Notes under the pieces: generated by a model | Seen by the model: only the letters and a program-made list of their open reading frames with translations | The model's database searches: none | Told to the model about the DNA's origin: nothing | Part shown: piece after piece, positions 36,907 to 44,912 of the stretch | How the letters are laid out: every line of letters starts with the position of its first letter | Numbering within the stretch: position 1 is the stretch's first letter | Assembly (NCBI RefSeq): GCF_019801605.1 | Contig: NZ_JAHVIT010000002.1 | Location: forward strand, 496,001-560,000 | DNA length: 64,000 bases | Source of the DNA: Maritimibacter alkaliphilus | GTDB lineage: Bacteria > Pseudomonadota > Alphaproteobacteria > Rhodobacterales > Rhodobacteraceae | Direction of reading: 5' to 3' | Made by a program: the position numbers and the translations under genes

Positions 36907-37278
36907 ATGACCTCCCCTGCTTCCCGTCCGCCCGTCACCGTCGTCTGGGCCGAGATCCCGGTGCGGGATCTCGCGGCCGCGACCGCCTTCTACAACACCG
37001 TCTTCGGCTGGGAGATGACCCCCATGACGATGGGAACCGAGACGGTGTCCGCCTTCGGTCGCGGCGGCGTCGGCGGCAACCTCGTCGAGGGGCCGGTGGC
37101 GGCCGGAAAGGGCCCGGTGATCCACATTGCCGTCAAAGATGGCGTCGAGGCCGCCCGGGACCGCGCGGCGGTGGCGGGTGCCAGCTTCGAGGGCGGGATC
37201 ACCGCGATCCCGCCGGGGCGCTACCTCGTGATGCATGACCCGGACGGCAACCGGATCGGCCTCTTCGAGCCCGCCTGA
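36907..37278 (+). CDS. VOC-family (glyoxalase/bleomycin-resistance fold) protein
   Basis: A 123-residue VOC-superfamily protein with paired beta-alpha-beta-beta-beta units. Seen: VVWAEIPVRDLAAATAFYNTVFGWEM in pieces, then VIHIAVKDGVEAARDRA and YLVMHDPDGNRIGLFEP at the C-terminus. Glu and His positions of metal-binding members are partly kept. ATG 36907 has AAAGG nine bases upstream; ATG 36898 is also in frame. The stop overlaps the start of the WYL regulator (TGATG), so the pair is translationally coupled. Function could be resistance, lyase or ligand sensing. Confidence 0.85.
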   Translation: MTSPASRPPVTVVWAEIPVRDLAAATAFYNTVFGWEMTPMTMGTETVSAFGRGGVGGNLVEGPVAAGKGPVIHIAVKDGVEAARDRAAVAGASFEGGITAIPPGRYLVMHDPDGNRIGLFEPA

Positions 37279-37970
37279 TGCGGCGCGCCGACCGCCTCTT
37301 CCAGATCGTGCAGCATCTGCGCGGCGGTCGGCTGCTCACCGCGAAGGCCCTTGCCGAGAAGCTGGAGGTCTCGCCCCGGACGATCTACCGCGACGTGGCC
37401 GACCTGATCGGCTCCGGCGTGCCGATCGAGGGCGAGGCAGGCGTGGGCTACGTGATGCGGGCGGGCTACGACATGCCACCGCTGATGTTCCCGGAGGAAG
37501 AGATCGTGGCGCTGGTGGCCGGGGCGCGGTTGCTGCGCGCCTGGGGCGGGTTGCAGATGGCCGCCGCGGCGGAGGAGGCGCTGGTGCGGATCGAGGCGGT
37601 GCTGCCCGATCCCCTGAAGGCCCGCGTGGCGCAGGTGAAGATCCACGCCCTGACGCTGAACGGCGAGATGAGCGCGGCGCAGCGCGCCCTGCTGGATCGG
37701 ATCGAGGCCGCCTGCGACAGTCGCCACCGGCTGGAGATCACCTATCGCGATGCGGCAGGGGCCGAGACCCGACGCGTACTGCGGCCGCTGGGGCTGTATT
37801 TTTGGGGCAAGGTCTGGACGCTGGTCGCATGGTGCGAGTTGCGGGCGGACTTCCGGATGTTCCGCCTCGACCGGATCGCGGCGCTGGAACCTGGCGCGCC
37901 GTTCCGGGACGAGCGCGACAAGACGCTGGCCGCCTTCTACGCCACCCACCCGGAGCGCCGCCGGGACTAG
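37278..37970 (+). CDS. YafY-type WYL-domain transcriptional regulator
   Basis: A 230-residue repressor-like protein. HTH_11 winged helix at about residues 5-58 (RLFQIVQHLRGGRLLTAKALAEKLEVSPRTIYRDV in pieces). WYL domain at about 135-220, with the ligand-contact region LEITYRDAAG and LGLYFWGKVWTLVAWCELR (the WYL motif reads WTL-type) and FRMFRLDRI. WYL proteins sense nucleic acid or small ligands and often control the gene next to them. Here that is the coupled VOC gene, and an inverted repeat lies at 36838-36857. Confidence 0.92.
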   Translation: MRRADRLFQIVQHLRGGRLLTAKALAEKLEVSPRTIYRDVADLIGSGVPIEGEAGVGYVMRAGYDMPPLMFPEEEIVALVAGARLLRAWGGLQMAAAAEEALVRIEAVLPDPLKARVAQVKIHALTLNGEMSAAQRALLDRIEAACDSRHRLEITYRDAAGAETRRVLRPLGLYFWGKVWTLVAWCELRADFRMFRLDRIAALEPGAPFRDERDKTLAAFYATHPERRRD

Positions 37971-38022
37971 GCGGGCCGGTGGCCGTCTGGCCGCCGGCGT
38001 GTCTGGCCGCCGGCGTGGCTCC

Positions 38023-38067
38023 CCGTTTTCTTCGAAGAAAACGGTCCGGAATTTTTGAAAATTCCGG
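38023..38067. repeat. Paired TTCGAA palindromes between convergent genes
   Basis: Type B, CCGTTTTCTTCGAAGAAAAC then GG (38023-38044), is followed by a variant of type A, CCGGAATTT-ttg-AAAATTCCGG (38046-38067), in B-A order. It lies between the convergent WYL regulator and the cation efflux gene and probably ends both transcripts. Confidence 0.75.
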
Positions 38068-38091
38068 GTACCGCCTCTCAGTTGCCGCTTT

Positions 38092-39030
38092 TCAGTGGCC
38101 GATGGCCTTGGCGTTCTGGCAGGCCGACCCCGCATCCTCCAGTTCCAGCACCGAATGGTGCAGTTCGAAGGTCTCGTGCAGCAGGGTCTTGAGCCGCTGG
38201 CGGACCACAGCCCCGTCGGCCCCCGCGGTCAGGACCACATGGGCCTCCAGCGAGGTTTCGCGTTCCTGCATCCGCCAGAGGTGCAGGTGATGGACATCGG
38301 CCACGCCCTCCTCGGCGCGCATGGCGTCGAGCACGGTCTGCGCGCCGGGTTCGTCAGGGGCGCCCAGCATGAGGATGCGGATCACCGGTCCGATCTCGAC
38401 GCCCGCGTGCCACAGGATGTAGGCCGAGATGCCAAGCGTCACGATCGGATCCACCAGTCGCCAGTCGTAGACGAGGATCGCCACCCCCGCCACGATCACC
38501 GCGACGGAGCCGAGCGCATCGGCCACATTGTGCAGGAAGGCCGCGCGGATGTTTACGCTGTCCTTGGACATGGAGAAGACCAGCAGCGCCGTCACCGTGT
38601 CGATCACCAGCGCGACGCCGGCCACGATCACCACGGTCCAGCCCTCGACCTCCACCGGGTTGAAGAGCCGCTGCACGCCCTCGGCGGCAAGGTAGAGCGC
38701 GACCACGATGAGGGTGACGTAGTTCACCAGCGCGGCCACCACCTCGGCCCGGCCATAGCCGAAGGTCATCGCCGCGTCGGCGGGTCTCCGGGCGATCCGG
38801 CGCGCGGCAAAGGCGATGACGAGGGAGAGCGCATCGGAGAGGTTGTGGATCGCATCGGCGATCAGCGCCAGCGACCCCGACAGGATGCCGGCCACGATCT
38901 GCACAAGGGTGAGGGCGAAGTTGACCCCGATGGCGGCCCAGAGACGCGCATCGCCGCCGCCCTCCGGCAAGGCATGGTGGTGATGGTGGCCATGGGCATG
39001 TCCATGGGCGTGGCCGTGATCGTGGGGCAT
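38092..39030 (-). CDS. Cation diffusion facilitator (zinc/divalent metal efflux)
   Basis: A 312-residue inner-membrane metal/proton antiporter. A His-rich N-terminus (HDHGHAHGHAHG then five His) is followed by six helices at about residues 28-205. The transport-site residues lie in TM2 (LIADAIHNLSDALSLV) and TM5 (FLHNVADALGSVAVI). The cytosolic C-terminal domain has VADVHHLHLWRM. The residues at both sites (D/H..D and H..D) fit Zn2+ transport of the ZitB/CzcD type; cobalt or cadmium are alternatives. Its upstream region contains the TGACC pentamer repeat. Confidence 0.94.
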   Translation of the reverse strand: MPHDHGHAHGHAHGHHHHHALPEGGGDARLWAAIGVNFALTLVQIVAGILSGSLALIADAIHNLSDALSLVIAFAARRIARRPADAAMTFGYGRAEVVAALVNYVTLIVVALYLAAEGVQRLFNPVEVEGWTVVIVAGVALVIDTVTALLVFSMSKDSVNIRAAFLHNVADALGSVAVIVAGVAILVYDWRLVDPIVTLGISAYILWHAGVEIGPVIRILMLGAPDEPGAQTVLDAMRAEEGVADVHHLHLWRMQERETSLEAHVVLTAGADGAVVRQRLKTLLHETFELHHSVLELEDAGSACQNAKAIGH

Positions 39031-39150
39031 CGGGAACCTTCGGTCTGAAACTGTCGATGCCTGACTATCTAGGGTCTACAGCGACTGTAGGTTCAAGGGG
39101 AAATATTGTCCGATGTCCTTGACGCCCCGGAAGGCCCCGGATTGGTGCCC

Positions 39151-39184
39151 TGACCTGACCTGACCTGACCTGACCTGACCTGAC
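39151..39184. repeat. TGACC pentanucleotide tandem repeat
   Basis: Six perfect copies of TGACC plus TGAC, 34 bases, in the 272-base gap between polA's end and the cation efflux gene, about 121 bases upstream of the latter's start. The gap holds no gene. A repeat of this kind can change length by slippage. Confidence 0.9.
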
Positions 39185-39302
39185 GCTGCGCAGAGAGAGG
39201 CGCGCAGCCCGGATCGGAGGCGCGACCGTGGCGGACCGGTGGCCGCGCAGCATACCGGACCGACGAACGGTCTCGCCGCGCCGCGCCCCGCTGGGGTGGG
39301 GC

Positions 39303-42137
39303 TCAGTGCGCCTGCGCCCAGTTGGCCCCGCGGCCCGCGTCCACCACCAGCGGCACGTCGAGCTTCACCGCCGGATCGGCGGCGTTCTCCATCACCGCGC
39401 GGGCGGCGGCGATGACCTCGTCCGCGGCGGCTTCCTCGACCTCGAAGAGCAGTTCATCGTGCACCTGCAGCAGCATCTTGGCGGGCAGGTGGGCGATGGC
39501 CTCGGGCATGCGGATCATGGCGCGCCGGATGATGTCCGCCGCCGCGCCCTGGATCGGGGCGTTGATCGCTGCACGCTTGGCAAAGCCCGCGCGCGGGCCC
39601 TTGGCGGCGATCTCGGGCGTGTGGATCTTGCGGCCGAAGAGCGTCTGGACGTAGCCATGTGCCTTGCCGAATTCCACCGTGGCATCCATGTAGTCGCGGA
39701 TGCCGGGGAAACGTTCGAAGTAGCGGTCGATGAATCCCTGCGCCTCGGCCCGCGGGATGCGCAGGTTGCGCGCCAGCCCGAAGCCGGAAATGCCGTAGAT
39801 GACGCCGAAGTTGATCGCCTTGGCCTGACGGCGCACCATCGGGTCCATCCCCTCGACCGGCACGCCGAAGACCTCCGCAGCGGTCATCGCGTGGATGTCC
39901 TGCCCCTCGTGGAAGGCCTGTTTCAGCGCGTCGATCCCGGCCACATGGGCGAGGATGCGCAACTCGATCTGGCTGTAGTCGAGCGAGAGCAGCACCTTGC
40001 CCTCCTCCGCCACGAAGGCCTCGCGGATGCGGCGGCCCTCCTCGGAGCGGACGGGGATGTTCTGCAGGTTCGGATCGGTCGAGGCGAGCCGCCCGGTGTT
40101 GGCCCCGGTCTGGACGTAGGAAGTGTGGACCCGGCCCGTCTCGGGGTTGATGTGGGTCTGCAGGGCGTCGGTGTAGGTGGATTTCAGCTTGGAGAGCGCG
40201 CGCCAGTCCAGCACGCGGCCCGGCAGCTCATGCTCCGTCGCGAGGTCCTCCAGCACGTCCGCGCCGGTGGCATAGGCGCCGGTCTTGCCCTTCTTGCCGC
40301 CGTCCAGCCCCATCTTGTCAAAGAGGATCTCGCCCAGCTGTTTCGGGCTGCCGACGTTGAAGGTCTCGCCGGCGAGCTCGTGGATCTCGGCCTCCAGGGC
40401 GGCCATCTTCTGGGCAAAGGCGTTCGACATGCGCGAGAGCGTGTCGCGGTCCACCTTCACGCCGTGCATCTCCATCTGCGCCAGCACGGGCGAGAGGGGA
40501 CGCTCCAGCGTCTCGTAGACGGTGGTCACGCGGTCGCGGTGCAGCTGCGGCTTGAACAGCTGCCAGAGCCGCAGGGTGACGTCGGCATCCTCGGCGGCGT
40601 ATTTCACCGCCTCGGCCACGGGGACCTTGTCGAAGGTGATCGCGCTCTTGCCGGTGCCGAGCAGCGACTTGATCGGGATCGGCGTGTGGTCGAGGTACCG
40701 CTCGGAGAGTGTGTCCATCCCGTGCCCGTGTTCGCCCGCGTGCAGCGCGTAGGACAGCAGCATCGTGTCGTCGTAGGGCGCGATCCGGACGCCGTAGCGG
40801 GCGAGGACCTTGGCGTCGTACTTCATGTTCTGGCCGATCTTCAGGACGGCCTCGTCCTCCAGCACCGGCTTCAGCGCGTCCAGCACGGCGTTCAGCGGCA
40901 GCTGGCCCTCGGCGAGGCTGTCATCCTGGAACAGGCCCTCGTCGCTGCCCCCGGCCTTGTGGCCCAGCGGGATGTAGCAGGCCTGACCGGCCTCGACGCT
41001 GAGGCAGATGCCCACCAGTTCGGCCACCATCTCGTTCAGCGAATTCGTCTCGGTGTCCACGGCGACATAGCCGCGGTCGTTGATCCGGTCGATCCAGACC
41101 TGAAGCGCCTCCATGGTCGAGACGCATTCATAGGCCTCGGGGTCGATCTTGGGGGCCTCGGGCGTGGCGGCGGGGCTGGCCTGTGTCACCTCGGGCTCGG
41201 GGATCGCGGGGGCCTCGACGTTCAGGGTCTTGGCGACGCGGGACGTGAGGGTGCGGAACTCCATCTCGGTGAGGAACTGCATCAGCACCTCGGGGTCCGG
41301 GTCCTTCACCTCGAGGTCTTCGAGGGTGAAGTCGAGCGGGGTGTTGCAGTCGAGCTGCACCAGCTTCTTGGACAACTCGATCTGGTCGCGTTTCTCGATC
41401 AGGGTCTGGCGGCGCTTGGGCTGCTTGATCTCCTCGGCGCGGTCCAGCAGCGACTCGAGGTCGCCGTATTCGTTGATCAGGAGGGCCGCGGTCTTGATCC
41501 CGATGCCCGGCGCGCCGGGCACGTTGTCGACCGAGTCACCTGCCAGCGCCTGCACGTCGACCACCCGTTCCGGATAGACGCCGAACTTCTCGTGCACGCC
41601 GTCGCGGTCGATGCGGCGGTTCTTCATGGCGTCGAGCATCTCGACCCCGTCGCCCACCAGCTGCATCAGGTCCTTGTCGGAGGAGATGATCGTCACGCGT
41701 CCGCCGGCCTCGCGGGCCTGGCAGGCGAGCGTGGCGATGATGTCGTCGGCCTCGTAGCCCTCCAGCTCCTTGCAGGCGATGTTGAAGGCCTCGGTCGCCT
41801 GCCGGGTCAGCGGCATCTGCGGGCGCAGGTCCTCGGGCATCGCCTCGCGGTTGGCCTTGTAGAGGTCGTAGAGATCGTTGCGGAAGGTGTGCGAGCCCTT
41901 GTCGAAGATGACCGCCACATGGGTCGGCGCATCGGAGCCGGAGGCGTCCTCGACATATTTCTGCAGCATATTGCAGAACCCCGAGACGGCGCCGATCGGC
42001 AGGCCGTCGGACTTGCGCGTCAGGGGCGGCAGGGCGTGGTAGGCGCGGAAGATGAAGGCAGAGCCGTCGATCAGGTGCAGGTGACAGCCTTTGCCGAACT
42101 GCGTCGCGGGCTGGTCCTTGGGGGTCTCGTTGCTCAT
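39303..42137 (-). CDS. polA: DNA polymerase I
   Basis: A 944-residue polymerase for Okazaki-fragment processing and repair. 5'-3' exonuclease at about residues 15-300 (LHLIDGSAFIFRAYHAL; AVIFDKGSHTFRNDLY; VPGAPGIGIKTA). 3'-5' exonuclease at about 350-530, with the intact metal motif VAVDTETNSLNEM, so proofreading is probably active. Polymerase at about 560-944: LASTDPNLQNIPVRSEEGRRIR in pieces, motif A LSLDYSQIELRILAHVAG, O-helix RRQAKAINFGVIYGISGFGL in pieces, motif C LLQVHDELLFEV. ATG 42137 has GGAGG upstream; the frame's extension to 42188 lacks one. Confidence 0.97.
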   Translation of the reverse strand: MSNETPKDQPATQFGKGCHLHLIDGSAFIFRAYHALPPLTRKSDGLPIGAVSGFCNMLQKYVEDASGSDAPTHVAVIFDKGSHTFRNDLYDLYKANREAMPEDLRPQMPLTRQATEAFNIACKELEGYEADDIIATLACQAREAGGRVTIISSDKDLMQLVGDGVEMLDAMKNRRIDRDGVHEKFGVYPERVVDVQALAGDSVDNVPGAPGIGIKTAALLINEYGDLESLLDRAEEIKQPKRRQTLIEKRDQIELSKKLVQLDCNTPLDFTLEDLEVKDPDPEVLMQFLTEMEFRTLTSRVAKTLNVEAPAIPEPEVTQASPAATPEAPKIDPEAYECVSTMEALQVWIDRINDRGYVAVDTETNSLNEMVAELVGICLSVEAGQACYIPLGHKAGGSDEGLFQDDSLAEGQLPLNAVLDALKPVLEDEAVLKIGQNMKYDAKVLARYGVRIAPYDDTMLLSYALHAGEHGHGMDTLSERYLDHTPIPIKSLLGTGKSAITFDKVPVAEAVKYAAEDADVTLRLWQLFKPQLHRDRVTTVYETLERPLSPVLAQMEMHGVKVDRDTLSRMSNAFAQKMAALEAEIHELAGETFNVGSPKQLGEILFDKMGLDGGKKGKTGAYATGADVLEDLATEHELPGRVLDWRALSKLKSTYTDALQTHINPETGRVHTSYVQTGANTGRLASTDPNLQNIPVRSEEGRRIREAFVAEEGKVLLSLDYSQIELRILAHVAGIDALKQAFHEGQDIHAMTAAEVFGVPVEGMDPMVRRQAKAINFGVIYGISGFGLARNLRIPRAEAQGFIDRYFERFPGIRDYMDATVEFGKAHGYVQTLFGRKIHTPEIAAKGPRAGFAKRAAINAPIQGAAADIIRRAMIRMPEAIAHLPAKMLLQVHDELLFEVEEAAADEVIAAARAVMENAADPAVKLDVPLVVDAGRGANWAQAH

Positions 42138-42284
42138 GTCGCGCCTCCGTTGGTCGGAGACGGTAATGCCACGATCCGCCCCGGGCATCCAGCGGGCAAT
42201 GGCGCCGCTGCGGACCCTGCGCGGATCGCGGCCCTTGCGGGGCGCACGCCGTCAGGGGCAGGGCGACAGGGGCGCCGCGCGCGC

Positions 42285-42331
42285 GGAAAATTCTTCGAAG
42301 AATTTTCCCAAAACTTTTCGAAAAGTTTTGG
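42285..42331. repeat. Two perfect 24-bp palindromes, TTCGAA core
   Basis: GGAAAATTC / GAATTTTCC arms around TTCGAA (42285-42308), directly joined to CCAAAACTT / AAGTTTTGG arms around TTCGAA (42308-42331). Both are perfect. They lie 19 bases past the stop of the zinc-finger gene and before polA. Variant members of the paired-palindrome family. Confidence 0.75.
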
Positions 42332-42349
42332 ACGCCTCGCGGCGGCGGG

Positions 42350-42550
42350 TTACTTCGCCGCGGCGGTCAGCTCGGCCTCGGCCTTGGAGCCGCGCAGCAC
42401 GTACTTCGCATCGCAGTAGCCGCATTCGACGAAGCCGGTCTCTTCCGGGATCGCCAGCCAGACGCGGGGATGTCCGAGCGCGCCTTCGCCGCCGTCGCAC
42501 GCCACCTTGGCAGTATCCACGATCTTGGTTTCGGGCGCTTCAATCGACAT
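42350..42550 (-). CDS. Zinc-finger CHCC-type protein (NDUFS6-like)
   Basis: A 66-residue protein with the zf-CHCC pattern of the mitochondrial complex I accessory subunit NDUFS6: Cys18, His27, Cys43 and Cys46 in [18 protein letters not shown] and [12 protein letters not shown]. Alphaproteobacteria carry this small protein, thought to assist complex I or bind zinc. ATG 42550 has GGAAGGA upstream. It is upstream of polA on the same strand, separated from it by the two palindromes, and is divergent from the gph small ORF. Confidence 0.88.
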   Translation of the reverse strand: MSIEAPETKIVDTAKVACDGGEGALGHPRVWLAIPEETGFVECGYCDAKYVLRGSKAEAELTAAAK

Positions 42551-42762
42551 GCTGGCGTTCCTTCCGACTGGGGCCTCGACGGGCCGGGCTTGCGGCGCCC
42601 GGGCTGTGGGCACGGGCCGGAATATGGGCGAAAACAGCGTCCGGGGCAAGCGGTGCGAGGGCCGGGCCGAACCGGGTTCTGGACATCGCCGCCGGGGCGC
42701 GCAAAGCTGCCCGCGCAAAGGCCCCGTCCCCTTGTCGGCGGGCTTTCATCGGAAAGGACATC

Positions 42763-42864
42763 ATGCAAATCGCTGTCATCCCCTGCGGGTCTTTTGGCCC
42801 GGCCCGGACCTGTGCCCCTCTCTCCGACCTGCGTGCCGAGGTGCGTGCCAAGGTGAAGGCATGA
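42763..42864 (+). CDS. 33-residue small ORF translationally coupled to gph
   Basis: ATG 42763 follows GGAAAGGACATC, a good ribosome-binding site. It encodes 33 residues beginning MQIAVIPCGSFGPARTC and ending RAEVRAKVKA. The stop TGA overlaps the gph start as ATGA. The peptide is basic at its C-terminus, with two cysteines and no membrane helix. It could be a leader peptide setting gph translation or a small protein of its own. No family recognised. It lies inside a longer frame but has its own start signals. Confidence 0.5.
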   Translation: MQIAVIPCGSFGPARTCAPLSDLRAEVRAKVKA

Positions 42865-43520
42865 GCGCCCCCATTCCCGTGATCTTCGACCTCGACGGCA
42901 CGCTGATCGCCTCGGCGCCGGACATCCGCGCGGGCCTCAACGCGGCGCTTGCCGAGGTCCCCGCCGCGCCGCTCGACCTGCCGACGGTGGTTTCCTTCAT
43001 CGGCTGGGGGCTGCCCCGGCTGGTGGAACAGGCCTCCGATCACCTTGGCCTCGGCCGGGCCGGGCTGCCCGCGCTGACCGAGCGGACGATGGTGCATTAC
43101 AAGGCGCTCAGTGGCGGCCAGACGGCGCTCTTTCCCGGTGTGGCCGAGGTGCTGGAGGCGCTGGCGGCGGCGGGCCATCCGCTGGGGCTGTGCACCAACA
43201 AGCCGAAAGCCGCGACGCTGGAGGTGCTGACGCATCTGGGGCTTACCGGGACCTTCGCCAGCGTGGTCTGCGGCGACAGCCTGCCCACGCGCAAGCCCGA
43301 CCCGGAGATGCTGCGCCTCTCGCTGGGCGAGCTTGACGCCGCGCGCGCCATCTACGTGGGCGACAGCGAGATCGACGCCGAGACCGCCGAGCGCGCGGGC
43401 CTGCCCTTCGCGCTCTACACCGAGGGCTATCGCCATTGCGCGGTGGAGGAGATGACCCACGCCGCCGCCTTCGACGAGTTCGCGGCGCTGCCGGGGATCG
43501 TGGCGCGGCTCGCGGGCTGA
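42861..43520 (+). CDS. gph: Phosphoglycolate phosphatase (HAD superfamily)
   Basis: A 219-residue HAD hydrolase that would dephosphorylate 2-phosphoglycolate, made in DNA repair or by Rubisco. Seen: motif I FDLDGTL with the nucleophile Asp (residues about 9-15), the cap domain with SFIGWGLPRLVEQ at about 44-56, motif II GLCTNKP, motif III Lys in RKPDPEML, and motif IV IYVGDSEIDAETAE. This is the typical Gph layout. ATG 42861 overlaps the stop of the 33-residue small ORF (ATGA). Confidence 0.92.
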   Translation: MSAPIPVIFDLDGTLIASAPDIRAGLNAALAEVPAAPLDLPTVVSFIGWGLPRLVEQASDHLGLGRAGLPALTERTMVHYKALSGGQTALFPGVAEVLEALAAAGHPLGLCTNKPKAATLEVLTHLGLTGTFASVVCGDSLPTRKPDPEMLRLSLGELDAARAIYVGDSEIDAETAERAGLPFALYTEGYRHCAVEEMTHAAAFDEFAALPGIVARLAG

Positions 43521-43542
43521 GCGCCCGCGCGCCGCAGCGACG

Positions 43543-44259
43543 TCAGAGCAGCCAGGTCACGATGTAGGGCACGATCACGGCGGTGAGCAGGGCGTTCAGC
43601 CCCATGCCGATGCCCGCGAAGGCGCCCGCCGTCTCGTTGATCTGCAACGCCCGTGCGGTGCCCACGCCATGGGCCGCCACGCCGGTGGCAAAGCCCCGGG
43701 CGCGCCAGTCGGTCAGGCCGAGGGCGTTGAACGTTGGCGTCACCACGATGGCGCCGAGGATGCCGGTGATCAGCACCAGAACGGCGGTCAGCGTGGGCAG
43801 GCCGCCGACCTTCTCGGAAATGCCGATGGCGACCGGGGCGGTGGTGCTCTTGGGCGCCAGCGAGACCAGCGTGGTGTGATCGAGCCCCATCATCATCCCC
43901 ACCGCGATCGCCACCAGCACGGCGGTGAGCGAGCCGGCCACCAGCGCCGCCAGCATCGGGATCAGCGCCCGGCGGATGTGCACCCGGTTGGCATAGAGCG
44001 GCACCGCCAGCGACACGGTTGCCGGGCCAAGCATGAAGTGGACGAACTGCGCGCCCTCGAAGTAGGTGTGATAGGGTGTGCCGGTGATCAGCAGCAGCGC
44101 CGAGACGAGGATCGTCGCGATCATCACCGGGTTCGCATAGGGCGCGCGGTTGAACCGCTTGAAGATCGCATCGCCGATCACGTAGGCCAGCAGCGTCATG
44201 GTCAGCCAGAGCAGCGGCCCCTTGGCGAGGTAGGTCCAGATATCGGGCAGCGCGGTCAT
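43543..44259 (-). CDS. lrgB: LrgB/CidB-family membrane protein
   Basis: A 238-residue integral membrane protein of the LrgB family, partner of LrgA/CidA. About seven hydrophobic segments; family signatures AVPLYANRVHIRRALIPML and LAPKSTTAPVAIGISEKVGG (about residues 128-147), the latter the conserved core loop, and VAAHGVGTARALQINETAGAFAGIGMGLN in pieces at about 193-222. Members are proposed holin-antiholin-like regulators of autolysis, or export pyruvate or glycolate in plants and Gram-positives. The start overlaps the lrgA stop (ATGA). Confidence 0.92.
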   Translation of the reverse strand: MTALPDIWTYLAKGPLLWLTMTLLAYVIGDAIFKRFNRAPYANPVMIATILVSALLLITGTPYHTYFEGAQFVHFMLGPATVSLAVPLYANRVHIRRALIPMLAALVAGSLTAVLVAIAVGMMMGLDHTTLVSLAPKSTTAPVAIGISEKVGGLPTLTAVLVLITGILGAIVVTPTFNALGLTDWRARGFATGVAAHGVGTARALQINETAGAFAGIGMGLNALLTAVIVPYIVTWLL

Positions 44260-44618
44260 TGCTTGGCCTCCTTCGGGCCCTCGGTCAGGCGCGCTACGCC
44301 GACGAAGGTGAAGGCCCCCACGATCAGCGCCAGCGTGGTCGAGGCCAGCACCGCCAGCAGCAGGCCGAGGCCCTCGCTCTCCATGATGGAGAGGTGCTGT
44401 ACGACGCCGACGCCCGCGGGCACGAAGAGCATCGAGAGATGCGCCAGCAGCCCCTGCGCGGTGGAGGAGACCATCCGCGCCACGGCCGGAAACAGCAGGA
44501 AGGTGACAAAGAGCCCGGCCAGGCCCAGCACGGGCCCGGGCAGCGACAGGCCAAGCCCGCGCACGAGCGTCTCGCCCGCCAGCTGGAAGCCGAGAATGAT
44601 GACGATATTCAGGATCAT
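44256..44618 (-). CDS. lrgA: LrgA/CidA-family membrane protein
   Basis: A 120-residue holin-like protein with four hydrophobic segments. Seen: the family sequence GLSLPGPVLGLAGLFVTFL at about residues 23-41 and the cytosolic-loop/third-helix region LLAHLSMLFVPAGVGVVQHL at about 58-77. Start ATG 44618 has GAAGGGA upstream. It forms a two-gene operon with lrgB. gph, whose substrate is phosphoglycolate, lies convergent next to lrgB, so a glycolate-handling link (plant LrgAB homologue PLGG1 exports glycolate) is possible but inferred. Confidence 0.92.
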   Translation of the reverse strand: MILNIVIILGFQLAGETLVRGLGLSLPGPVLGLAGLFVTFLLFPAVARMVSSTAQGLLAHLSMLFVPAGVGVVQHLSIMESEGLGLLLAVLASTTLALIVGAFTFVGVARLTEGPKEAKQ

Positions 44619-44757
44619 GGTCCGGGTCCCTTCAAGGATGCGTCGCGGCGCGTGGGCGCCGGAATGCGGGGCGATCTACTGTGTGACGTAACGTCTGAAA
44701 ACCCCCGTCCGCTGCAGGGCCGCCTTTCCGAAACCGGGCACCCGGCGGCGGGGCTGT

Positions 44758-44802
44758 CCGTTTTCTTCGAAGAAAACGGGCCGGAAAATTCGAATTTTCC
44801 GG
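44758..44802. repeat. Paired TTCGAA palindromes, B-A order
   Basis: Perfect type B (44758-44779, CCGTTTTC arms) followed by perfect type A (44781-44802, CCGGAAAATT arms), both with TTCGAA at the centre, in the 294-base gap between lrgA and the GNAT gene. The gap holds no gene otherwise. Confidence 0.78.
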
Positions 44803-44912
44803 GCAGCGTGGCGGGTCTTGGCGCGGACGGCAAGCGGGGCGTTTCGGGGCCGGGGATGAAAAACCGGGCGCCCTGCCGCATTGGCAGGCGCTGCGGGAAG
44901 GGCGCGGGGCCG

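Noticed and set aside
39151-39184. CRISPR array
   Set aside because: Five-base direct repeats without spacers are a simple-sequence tract. No other direct-repeat-spacer pattern and no cas genes in the window.
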